19,112 bases of DNA from Dehalococcoidales bacterium (GTDB lineage Bacteria > Chloroflexota > Dehalococcoidia > Dehalococcoidales > RBG-16-60-22): positions 1 through 19,112 of the forward strand of contig JAUWGD010000014.1 of NCBI GenBank assembly GCA_030606585.1, given 5' to 3'. The translations under genes and the position numbers were made by a program. Below are positions 1 to 6,003 of this stretch, piece after piece. How positions within the stretch are numbered: position 1 is the stretch's first letter; every line of letters starts with the position of its first letter. Under the pieces are notes generated by a model. The model saw only the letters and a list, made by a program, of their open reading frames with translations, ran no database searches and was not told the origin of the DNA.

Positions 1-1
1 A

Positions 2-367
2 GTCCCTATTTTTAGCGCCAAAATAATAAAAAACTCACAACTAAGTTTTTTCAAAGATTATCTATGGAATGCACTTCAGAGTATCGTACTCAGGCTGTGT
101 CATTCAAGTAAAATCATAAAAAGGCTATATAAGCGATACCGTCGCCGTACTTTGCATAGAGACAGTAGCCAGCAGCAGATAATGGAGCGCGCCATTTTGG
201 ATTATTATGCCAAGCTCAAGAGACTATCTGCTTTTACCGATGAAAGAAATATACTTGACGCCTTTAAGGACGCCAGTGCTACCCAACTGTATCGCCTGGC
301 GACTTTAATACTGTATTTTGGAGAAATTGAACGCAGGCACGAGAATAAGGTACATCTTAAAGTGTAA
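2..367 (+). CDS. C-terminal part of unidentified protein (cut by window edge)
   Basis: This reading frame has no stop from base 2 to the TAA at 365-367, so it is the last 121 residues of a longer protein that begins outside the window. A TTG at 152 could be called as a start, but the frame is open upstream and codes for plausible protein, so I do not accept it. The visible part is basic in the middle (a cluster of R and K around KRLYKRYRRR) and then mostly helical, with a hydrophobic stretch near LYRLATLILYF. I do not recognise the family. The next gene follows after 19 bases, with its ribosome site in the gap, so the two are probably co-transcribed. The sequence is AT-richer than the amino-sugar genes at the right end of the window, which fits an accessory or transferred region. 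Function unknown. Confidence 0.6.
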   Translation, partial: VPIFSAKIIKNSQLSFFKDYLWNALQSIVLRLCHSSKIIKRLYKRYRRRTLHRDSSQQQIMERAILDYYAKLKRLSAFTDERNILDAFKDASATQLYRLATLILYFGEIERRHENKVHLKV

Positions 368-386
368 GCCTCGGCGAGGTGATAAC

Positions 387-1598
387 ATGGAAATACTTTC
401 TTTAATAAAAGCACACGAGGACTACCGGCAGAGGACATTAAATCTTTGCGCCTCGGAAAATATGGCCTCACCACTCGTACGGAATGTTTTAGCAAGCGAC
501 CTCGGCAACCGGTACTTCTCAGAGTATTACGGCGGCACCAAGTTCATTCGTCAAATTAAGGAGAGCGCTGAAAGCCTGGCTAAAGAGGTGTTTAACTGCA
601 AATTTGCCTCAGTGTTTCCTGTAAGCGGGCACATGTGTGACCTAGCGGCAGTTTTAGGCTTAACCGATACCGGTGACGCTGTCGCTATGGTCTCAACCTC
701 AGTCGGAGGCTACCCTTTTAAGCTCTCTTTATTTGGCAGAACCAGGGTTGACTTACCCTTTGATGAGCAAAAACAAAATATAGACCTAGCTACTCTCAAA
801 GAGTTTCTTGAAGATAAACATCCCCGTCTCGTTATATTAGGTGCAAGTTTCCTCCTATTTCCCTACCCGCTTCAGGAGGTCTCCCGCCTGTGCCATAAGT
901 TGGGAGTGTCGGTAGTCTATGACGGCTCGCATGTTCTTGGCCTGATTGCCGGTCATGAATTCCAGAACCCTTTAGGTGAATGCCAGCCTAGCTTGCTATT
1001 CGGCAGCACGCATAAGACATTTCCCGGTCCTCAAGGAGGACTGCTGCTGGGGAATGATTACGATATGTTTACCAAGACGAGTAGATTGTTCGCCATGCAA
1101 GAGGATGTGTACCTATTTGACCCGGACAGGGGGACTATACTTGTAGACAATCCTCACCCAAATCGCATTGCTGCCCTCGCTGTAGCTCTGGCTGAGATGA
1201 AAGCCTTTGGGGGTGCTTATGCACAGCAGACAATAAGAAATTCAAAGGTGCTGGCAAAGTCCCTGGATGCCTGTGGCATTGATTTGTTAGGAAACGGGCT
1301 TGGCTTTACCGAGTCGCACCAAATTGTATTAAAGACCGCTGATGCTAAGAATGGGGAGAAAATCAAAAATAGACTGGAAGAATGTTATATACTTGCCGAT
1401 ATGGGCGTTAGAATATCTACTGCTGAGATAACTCGCCGGGGAATGAAAGAAAAGGAGTGTGTAAAAATCGCAGAGATCATCAGTGAAGTCTTAAAGGAAA
1501 CAAGAGACCCTGCCTTAATAAAGCGCGATGTCCAAGAGTTGGTGGACGGGTTCCAAACCATAGAATATACCTTCCCGGAGCTGCCAGATGAACTATAA
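387..1598 (+). CDS. Serine hydroxymethyltransferase-family PLP enzyme
   Basis: A 403-residue fold-type I PLP enzyme related to glycine/serine hydroxymethyltransferase. The start is the ATG at 387, because a very good ribosome site GAGGTGAT (376-383) lies just before it; an in-frame upstream start at 318 would overlap the previous gene. Family signatures are visible: LCASENMASP near residue 20-29, YYGGTKFI near 47-54, the cofactor-ring Asp/His pair D179-x-x-H182, the Schiff-base lysine K210 in STHKTFPGPQGG, and GVRISTAEITRRGM near the C-terminus, which matches the region carrying the substrate-carboxylate arginine. The segment around residues 40-50 is shorter than the usual NKYAEGYPGKRYYGG of GlyA, so the tetrahydrofolate/tyrosine site differs. 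It may be a housekeeping-like GlyA, but an SHMT-like aldolase or transferase in an accessory pathway seems more likely given its neighbours. Family call is firm; substrate is not. Confidence 0.85.
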   Translation: MEILSLIKAHEDYRQRTLNLCASENMASPLVRNVLASDLGNRYFSEYYGGTKFIRQIKESAESLAKEVFNCKFASVFPVSGHMCDLAAVLGLTDTGDAVAMVSTSVGGYPFKLSLFGRTRVDLPFDEQKQNIDLATLKEFLEDKHPRLVILGASFLLFPYPLQEVSRLCHKLGVSVVYDGSHVLGLIAGHEFQNPLGECQPSLLFGSTHKTFPGPQGGLLLGNDYDMFTKTSRLFAMQEDVYLFDPDRGTILVDNPHPNRIAALAVALAEMKAFGGAYAQQTIRNSKVLAKSLDACGIDLLGNGLGFTESHQIVLKTADAKNGEKIKNRLEECYILADMGVRISTAEITRRGMKEKECVKIAEIISEVLKETRDPALIKRDVQELVDGFQTIEYTFPELPDEL

Positions 1599-1622
1599 GG
1601 TGATAACCGGTAAAGAGTTTTT

Positions 1623-2027
1623 GTGATGCATCATTCACTGAGGCTATACAGCAGACACCGCGAGGGAGTTCTCAAATTCTATATCTTCGGGGCAAGGTTG
1701 ACCAAGATACCACTGGTGGGGAGGCTGGTCAGCCTCAAAGACTTCTGCGGCCACGACCTGTGGCGGACGTTCGCCACGATGGTCAGGGAAGCCAGCCGGG
1801 ACGAGTTCCTGGCGATGCGGCTATTGCGGGACAAAATCCCCGGTCAGAGTGAGCGTTACCTAGCGGTGACGCTGGCCATGTTGAGGGAATCGCTCGAGCG
1901 ATATTCACCTCTCCGGCTAATTCAAACCGTCTCCCCGGCCGGAGAGACGGGGGAGTGCCTGGTGGAGACGGGGGAGAGTCGAACTCCCCGTCCAGAAGAA
2001 GCTGCCCGGGATATTCTACAGGTTTAG
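1623..2027 (+). pseudogene. Chimeric remnant: unknown N-terminus joined to tyrosine recombinase C-terminus
   Basis: This 134-codon ORF (GTG at 1623 or ATG at 1626) is not an intact gene. Residues 1 to about 36 (containing SRHREGVLKFYIFGARLTK) resemble the start of another protein that I cannot name with certainty. From about residue 38 the sequence is the catalytic C-terminus of a phage-type tyrosine recombinase: KDFCGHDLWRTFATM matches the box that normally reads HDLRRTFAT, LLRDKIPGQSERYL matches LLGHK...SERYL, with the nucleophile-like Tyr at 79. The conserved Arg after H44 is Trp (W47, a TGG that one C-to-T change from CGG would give), and the usual Gly-His of LGH is Arg-Asp. No N-terminal recombinase domains are present. 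The tail (VETGESRTPRP) is read antisense through the last 68 bases of the tmRNA gene, as is common for integrases whose attachment site is an RNA gene. A dead relic of an element inserted at ssrA. Confidence 0.7.
1918..1950 (-). terminator. Intrinsic terminator of ssrA
   Basis: On the minus strand, just after the tmRNA 3' end, the two 12-base arms 1950-1939 and 1938-1927 (CCGTCTCTCCGG and CCGGGGAGACGG) are complementary throughout except for one G-U wobble, giving a long GC stem with a tight GGCC loop, followed by TTTGAATT. The U tract is short, so it is a good but not perfect rho-independent terminator. It lies inside the recombinase remnant of the other strand. Confidence 0.6.
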
Positions 2028-2308
2028 CCAGCTCTTTAATCTCACCCGACAAACCTCAACTGACCGAGTTAAGCCGGGCCAGCCGATAAATCTTTCACCG
2101 CCTGTATCGGCGTCATGGCGATGGCACCCCAACTTTTCGGCACCCAATCCCAACCCGTCGGGGTGGGGTCAGGTTGGATGGCAACCTATATTTTAGGCTG
2201 CAACCATTACTGGTTCGGCGTTTGTTCTTTGCCACCTGTTTTATGAGATAGTGGCACCTCAACCTGCAATCCTGTAACCTACTTCCCCTGTCGAACCCAC
2301 GCGTCCCC
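1960..2308 (-). ncRNA. ssrA: Transfer-messenger RNA (tmRNA)
   Basis: One-piece tmRNA of 349 nucleotides with encoded CCA. The 5' end GGGGACG (2308-2302) pairs with CGTCTCC (1970-1964), followed by discriminator A and CCA (1963-1960); the third pair is G-U, the alanine identity mark that tmRNA shares with tRNA-Ala. The 5' GGGTTCGACAGG block and the 3' GACGGGGAGTTCGACTCTCCCC T-arm are typical. A short tag frame ends at the TAA 2195-2193 and reads ...TNAEPVMVAA, with a hydrophobic AA end suited to ClpXP/Lon-type proteolysis; I cannot fix the resume codon from sequence alone. The following repeats (2050-2190) contain complementary stretches expected of pseudoknots. tmRNA rescues ribosomes stalled on broken messages together with SmpB, encoded 44 bases upstream. 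An 8-bp hairpin (2316-2341) sits between them; I see no strong separate promoter, so RNase P processing from a joint transcript is likely. Its 3' end is the target side of a relic integrase. Confidence 0.93.
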
Positions 2309-2352
2309 ATTAACCGAGGAAAGTCTTAATGACCTCTCCTCTATTTTATATT

Positions 2353-2802
2353 TTAGCGTATTTTAGCCGTTCTGGCTAGTTCTCTTTCCGCCTCGCGGCG
2401 ACTGATAGATTCCCTTTTATCGTAAAGTTTCTTGCCTTTAGCCAGGGCTATCTCCACTTTGGCGATACTTCCTTTGAAATATAATCTGGTAGCCACCAGC
2501 GTAAGCCCCTTTTCAGCCACCTTGCTACTAAGGTTATCTATTTCTTTGCGATGCAGCAGCAGCTTACGGGGTCGTGTAGGTTCATGGCTCATATAGCTGC
2601 TGGCTTCATAGCGGGCGATGTGAGCGTTTACAAGCCAGAGTTCACCACCCTCAGGCCTTACATAGGCATCACCAAGGCTTACCCTGCCATTCCTTACCGA
2701 CTTTATCTCCGAGCCGGTTAGGACGATACCAGCCTCTATGCTCTCGCTTATATGGTAGTTATGAAAGGCTTTCCGATTAGTAGCTACTGTTTTAATAACC
2801 AT
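2353..2802 (-). CDS. smpB: SsrA-binding protein SmpB
   Basis: A 149-residue SmpB, usual length for the family. It binds the tRNA-like part of tmRNA and brings it to stalled ribosomes. Diagnostic stretches: ATNRKAFHNYHI at the N-terminus, GIVLTGSEIKSVRNGRVSLGDAYV, ARYEASSYMSHEPTRPRKLLLHRKEI, LTLVATRLYFKG, KVEIALAKGKKLYDKRES, and the basic C-terminal tail (REAERELARTAKIR) that enters the mRNA channel. I place the start at ATG 2802 by alignment to the family MV(I/K) start; a longer frame to 2871 adds a non-homologous leader. The ribosome site is poor (ACAGGT directly before ATG). ssrA starts 44 bases after the stop codon on the same strand, the common smpB-ssrA arrangement. Confidence 0.95.
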   Translation of the reverse strand: MVIKTVATNRKAFHNYHISESIEAGIVLTGSEIKSVRNGRVSLGDAYVRPEGGELWLVNAHIARYEASSYMSHEPTRPRKLLLHRKEIDNLSSKVAEKGLTLVATRLYFKGSIAKVEIALAKGKKLYDKRESISRREAERELARTAKIR

Positions 2803-2958
2803 ACCTGTAAATTTTACCACACATCTGTAATTCAACCCAAGATACCCTGTTTTTAGCCATGAACACTCCAATTATAGACTTTCTCCCCGGTATAATACGG
2901 GTTACACACTGAGATAATCCCTCCATATCAACACTAAACACCGGTGACAATAATGCAT

Positions 2959-2986
2959 AATATACTACTATTTGGACACTCAACAA
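2959..2986 (-). promoter_or_regulatory. Possible smpB promoter
   Basis: On the minus strand TTGTTG (2986-2981) and TATATT (2964-2959) are 16 bases apart. This would give a leader of roughly 150 bases before smpB. Match to consensus is moderate, and other AT-rich candidates exist in this intergenic region, so this is a weak call. Confidence 0.3.
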
Positions 2987-2999
2987 AATCTAATACCAT

Positions 3000-3029
3000 G
3001 TAATTTTATGCCATAGGTCATAAAATTAC
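3000..3029. promoter_or_regulatory. Perfect 11-bp inverted repeat upstream of XRE-gene promoter (candidate operator)
   Basis: GTAATTTTATG (3000-3010) and CATAAAATTAC (3019-3029) are perfect inverted repeats separated by 8 bases. They end 11 bases before the -35 box of the XRE gene and lie between the divergently transcribed smpB and XRE genes. No T-tract follows in either direction, so it looks like a protein-binding site or cruciform rather than a terminator. The 308-base gap 2803-3110 also holds the promoter elements listed separately and no credible gene. Confidence 0.5.
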
Positions 3030-3040
3030 CCAAAAAGGGC

Positions 3041-3069
3041 TTGACTTTTTACTCAACATTACTTATAAT
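3041..3069 (+). promoter_or_regulatory. Sigma-70-type promoter of the XRE membrane gene
   Basis: TTGACT (3041-3046) and a perfect TATAAT (3064-3069) are separated by exactly 17 bases. The predicted start of transcription is near 3076, giving a leader of about 35 bases that ends in the ribosome site GGGGGTGG before ATG 3111. Confidence 0.8.
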
Positions 3070-3071
3070 AT

Positions 3072-3098
3072 GTATGCAGCATACTTAAATACGTATTT
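3072..3098. promoter_or_regulatory. Two adjacent palindromes at the transcription start (candidate operators)
   Basis: GTATGC-A-GCATAC (3072-3084) is a perfect 6-1-6 palindrome, and AAATACGTATTT (3087-3098) is a perfect 12-bp palindrome; both share GTAT/ATAC half-sites. They begin two bases after the -10 box and cover the predicted start of transcription, the classic place for a repressor to block its own gene. The gene directly downstream encodes an XRE-type DNA-binding protein, so autoregulation is an attractive inference. Confidence 0.5.
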
Positions 3099-3110
3099 TG
3101 GGGGTGGATT

Positions 3111-4748
3111 ATGGGAAATACTCAAAGTTTCGGGGCTCAACTAAGAGAACTCAGGAAAAGTGCCGGTCTAACTCTCAGGGAGCTCGCCGAAAAGGTTAAT
3201 GTCAACTTTACCTACCTCAGCAAGATTGAAGGCGGTACTCTGCCGCCCCCCAGCGAGAAGGTCATTCGTCATCTCGCCGAGGCATTGGACTATGATAAAG
3301 ACGAATTGCTGGCTCTTGCCGGGATAATACCCTCCGATATTGCCGAGATATTAAAAGACCGCAAGGCGCGAGAGAGATTACGTGCTGAAAAGGCCAAGCG
3401 GGATGCCAGGGCCACGGGGATAAAATTCCCGGACCTGCCAAAGGTCTCTTTACCGCTTAAAGGCTTATACCGATTGGCGTTACCCGTATTCCTGGTGATT
3501 GCGGTCGCCCTCTCAATCTGGTACGCCTCCCCCACTCAAGCGCTGATAGTTGAATACCCTAACCAGCCTTCCACCGGGACTTTGGGGAGCAGCTATACCT
3601 TCTATGTCAAGGTAAGCATAGAAGACCTGGAACACCTTCCTTTACAGTCGATTGATGTTGAGATTTATTATGTAAGTTCCCCTACTACCTATAAAGCCAC
3701 GCTGGCCAGTTTACCGCTGGGAGACCAGGTTGTTACCTCCCACCCCCCTTCTGAAGGTTCCGCCAGCGGCGCGGCTACGGTGGCAGCTGCTGCCGATGCC
3801 ACCTGGGCATATATCGCAAACGCTACAGGCAACGTTACCTGGGAGAGCATCGGGTACGCGTTTGTACCCGTGATGAGTGGCGGTTACGGCTACAGTGCCG
3901 GCACTGGAACCACGTCAATTACCTATACTATCGTCTGGACACCGCCGTCATCAGGCTGGCCGGAAGGCGCCTACCGGATTGACACCATACTGAACACCAG
4001 TACGCAGAATCCCGGCGCCGGCACCACCTTTACCAAGACAAGCGACTCATTCACGCTATCCGCACCAGCTGTTGTATCTGGCGGAGGCGGCGGAGGCGGC
4101 TCGGTAACGTCTGACGGTACCACCTTCCTGTATGGCGCGGTCAACAGTCAAGGTAAGTTCATACAGGATGTAGCGGCCAAATCAGCCGATAAAAAAGTCA
4201 CATTGGACATCGATCGAGGTGTCATCGGCAAGACCAAGGCGAACCAGCGGTTAACAAAGATTACCGTTGACCCGATGGCAACACCTCCGGCACCGCCGGC
4301 AAATACATCCACCATCGGACTCACCTATAACCTCGGGCCTGATGGAGCTACCTTTAGCCCGCCGATATCCCTTACCTTCAAATACGACCCGGCCAGTATA
4401 CCCGAAGGAGTAGATGAAGCAGAACTAAGCATAGCTTACTACGATTCTTCGACAGGTGAGTGGATAACCCTTCAAGATATTACCGTGGATACGGTCAACA
4501 ACACCATCAGCGCCAAGGTGAGCCACTTCACTGCCTTTACGATAATCGCTTACGAACCTGAGCCGGTAGTGGCGCCCGAACCTGAACCGGCACCACCGGC
4601 GCCCGAACCTGAGCCAGCACCACCGGCGCCGGCGCCCACACCAGCTCCGGAGGAAGGTGTTAACTGGTGGCTCATCGGCGGCATTATCGCCGTAGTAATA
4701 ATCGTCGCGATAGTAGTCTGGCTACTGGTATACCGCCGCAGAGGCTAA
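3111..4748 (+). CDS. Membrane-spanning XRE-family regulator with extracytoplasmic domain
   Basis: A 545-residue protein of unusual architecture. Residues 7-72 are a canonical XRE/Cro helix-turn-helix (LRKSAGLTLRELAEKV, then NFTYLSKIEGG). A charged helix (75-105) leads to membrane segment 1 (about 119-138). Residues 140-480 are an extracytoplasmic, Thr/Ser/Gly-rich beta-sandwich region, divided by a Gly7 linker (324-330); the second part (400-480, with TFSPPISLTFKYDP and KVSHFTAFTII) resembles a C-terminal domain common in secreted proteins of Chloroflexi and archaea. A Pro/Glu stalk (482-515) precedes membrane segment 2 (519-540) and a YRRRG tail. Predicted topology: DNA-binding N-terminus inside, large domain outside. 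RodZ has a similar HTH-TM-outside plan but only one membrane segment and a different ectodomain. Likely a one-component sensor regulating its own and perhaps the next operon. Has its own promoter and a strong terminator, so it is monocistronic. Confidence 0.8.
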   Translation: MGNTQSFGAQLRELRKSAGLTLRELAEKVNVNFTYLSKIEGGTLPPPSEKVIRHLAEALDYDKDELLALAGIIPSDIAEILKDRKARERLRAEKAKRDARATGIKFPDLPKVSLPLKGLYRLALPVFLVIAVALSIWYASPTQALIVEYPNQPSTGTLGSSYTFYVKVSIEDLEHLPLQSIDVEIYYVSSPTTYKATLASLPLGDQVVTSHPPSEGSASGAATVAAAADATWAYIANATGNVTWESIGYAFVPVMSGGYGYSAGTGTTSITYTIVWTPPSSGWPEGAYRIDTILNTSTQNPGAGTTFTKTSDSFTLSAPAVVSGGGGGGGSVTSDGTTFLYGAVNSQGKFIQDVAAKSADKKVTLDIDRGVIGKTKANQRLTKITVDPMATPPAPPANTSTIGLTYNLGPDGATFSPPISLTFKYDPASIPEGVDEAELSIAYYDSSTGEWITLQDITVDTVNNTISAKVSHFTAFTIIAYEPEPVVAPEPEPAPPAPEPEPAPPAPAPTPAPEEGVNWWLIGGIIAVVIIVAIVVWLLVYRRRG

Positions 4749-4784
4749 TAAGGCAAAGACACACGGTATAAGGCATCAACGAGT

Positions 4785-4824
4785 GGGTTGCCCAGGCAGT
4801 AACTGCCTGGGCAACCCCTTTTTT
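4785..4824 (+). terminator. Strong intrinsic terminator after the XRE gene
   Basis: A perfect 15-bp stem (4785-4799 with 4803-4817; GGGTTGCCCAGGCAG arm), a three-base TAA loop, and CTTTTTT directly after. It separates the XRE gene from the MoxR operon. The remaining bases up to 4923 hold nothing I can identify. Confidence 0.95.
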
Positions 4825-4923
4825 AGATTAACTTTAAACTGCATTTGCCCTGCCCTCTTGACAATTACTGCAGCATGTAATACAGTTTTTTATATAGCAT
4901 ACGAAAAAAATAGGCATGATTAC

Positions 4924-4952
4924 TTGACATTTGTCACAAATAGTATTAGAAT
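4924..4952 (+). promoter_or_regulatory. Promoter of the MoxR operon with spacer palindrome
   Basis: TTGACA (4924-4929), a 17-base spacer and TAGAAT (4947-4952). The spacer contains ATTTGT-C-ACAAAT (4929-4941), a perfect 6-1-6 palindrome, and the -35 box itself is part of TGACATTTGTCA (4925-4936), a near-palindrome. A protein bound here would block RNA polymerase. The same TGACAnTTGTCA-CA/G-ATAGTA-n-TAGAAT pattern recurs before glmM (17019-17046, minus strand). Confidence 0.75.
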
Positions 4953-4990
4953 AATGCCAATTAGCAGATTTAGGGGTGGGGGCAACTTAC

Positions 4991-5731
4991 TTGAAAAGCA
5001 GAAATACTTACACGTGGGCAGGTCTTGGTCTGTTGATTGCTGGTGGTCTTATAACTCTACCGGCTTACTTTATTTTTCACTTAATCTGGCTAACGGCACT
5101 GGGCATCTGCATGCTTATTCTATCGTTTATCCTGATAGCCCTGGGGAAGGCCGTCCCCAAGCTGCCACCTGAAGTCTGTAGCCTTCTTCTTGAAACTGGA
5201 GTCGATAATATCGCCAGTCTGATAGAAGAACTCGGTATAAAAAGTAAGGCTATCTACCTTCCTTCTTCACTAGCCGGTAAATACCCCCGGGCGTTTATAC
5301 CACTGCACTCTAACGGATCGCACCCCGAGATAACGAAAGCTCTGCCGAAACGACTTATTGCCAGATATGGCTCCAGCCCGGAAGACATCGGCCTGTTGAT
5401 TTCCACTATCGGGAGTGCCGCCACCGGCATGCTTGAGTCAAAACCCGGAGCTACACCAGATGAGCTTGAGGCGGCGCTTACTTCGCTTCTCATCGGAAGG
5501 CTCGGCGTAGCTAGCAGCACAAGAGTCATCTGTAATAATAACCACATCAATGTAGAAATATTCAAGCCACGTCTTGAAAACGGCGCTTCCTGGTCACACC
5601 AGTGCCTGGGCGGACCCCTGGCCACAGTAGTCGCCTCCGTGGCTGCCGAGGCCTGGGATAAGCCAATGACCATCAGCCAGGAGGTGCAGGTTAACGGGAA
5701 ATACAGCGTTGAGCTTGAGGTAGGTAAGTGA
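4991..5731 (+). CDS. Membrane protein of unknown function, first gene of MoxR operon
   Basis: A 246-residue protein counted from TTG 4991. I prefer this start because the purine-rich ribosome site AGGGGTGGGGG (4972-4982) lies 8 bases before it; the GTG at 4976 would lie inside that site. Two membrane segments form a hairpin near the N-terminus (about residues 8-28 and 33-53), followed by a soluble domain of roughly 190 residues, probably cytoplasmic, with no catalytic motif I recognise. The C-terminal end (NHINVEIFKPRLENG, then VASVAAEAWDKPMTI) may be a conserved element. The stop overlaps the start of the next gene (GTGA), indicating translational coupling. As the first gene of the MoxR cluster it may be an accessory envelope component; no function is assigned. 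Confidence 0.75.
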   Translation: MKSRNTYTWAGLGLLIAGGLITLPAYFIFHLIWLTALGICMLILSFILIALGKAVPKLPPEVCSLLLETGVDNIASLIEELGIKSKAIYLPSSLAGKYPRAFIPLHSNGSHPEITKALPKRLIARYGSSPEDIGLLISTIGSAATGMLESKPGATPDELEAALTSLLIGRLGVASSTRVICNNNHINVEIFKPRLENGASWSHQCLGGPLATVVASVAAEAWDKPMTISQEVQVNGKYSVELEVGK

Positions 5732-5979
5732 CACTCTATAACCGTTATATTATAACCGTTACCCTCCTGTTGTTACTGACCACCGTCATCCTGATTGCCA
5801 TCGGTCAGAATTCCCTGGATATCTATTTTATCGTATATGTCATAGAGGCTCTGGTAATTACCGAATTATATGTATATTTCAATAGTAAGGCCCGCCGCGG
5901 ATTATCTTACGTCAGCATTATTCTTTTCGGGGGCTTTACCATTGCCCTTTGCCTTCAAATTATCAGGATACTGACATGA
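5728..5979 (+). CDS. Small three-span membrane protein of unknown function
   Basis: An 83-residue, very hydrophobic protein starting at GTG 5728, which overlaps the TGA of the preceding gene by four bases. Three membrane segments are visible, about residues 7-25, 30-49 and 58-80, with a KARRG positive loop between the second and third. I do not recognise the family. Its tight coupling and its place before the DUF4129 gene suggest a structural partner of the membrane part of the MoxR system. Confidence 0.65.
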   Translation: MTLYNRYIITVTLLLLLTTVILIAIGQNSLDIYFIVYVIEALVITELYVYFNSKARRGLSYVSIILFGGFTIALCLQIIRILT

Positions 5980-6003
5980 ATCTCACTCAACACCCAGCTC
6001 ACT

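Noticed and set aside
152..367. A complete 71-residue gene starting at TTG 152
   Set aside because: The frame is open back to the window edge, so this is the end of a longer gene.
318..386. N-terminal extension of the SHMT-like gene
   Set aside because: It overlaps the preceding gene, has no homology and bypasses the excellent ribosome site at 376-383.
1783..2052. Minus-strand ORF across the tmRNA 3' part
   Set aside because: It lies in structured RNA and has no family features.
2113..2310. Minus-strand ORF inside the tmRNA gene
   Set aside because: It is the wrong frame over the tag region of ssrA.
2792..2986. Minus-strand 64-codon ORF upstream of smpB
   Set aside because: No ribosome site or family, and it overlaps the smpB start in another frame; more likely leader sequence.
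4783..5172. Plus-strand ORF starting in the terminator
   Set aside because: It begins inside the terminator hairpin, crosses the operon promoter and overlaps the real membrane-protein gene in another frame.
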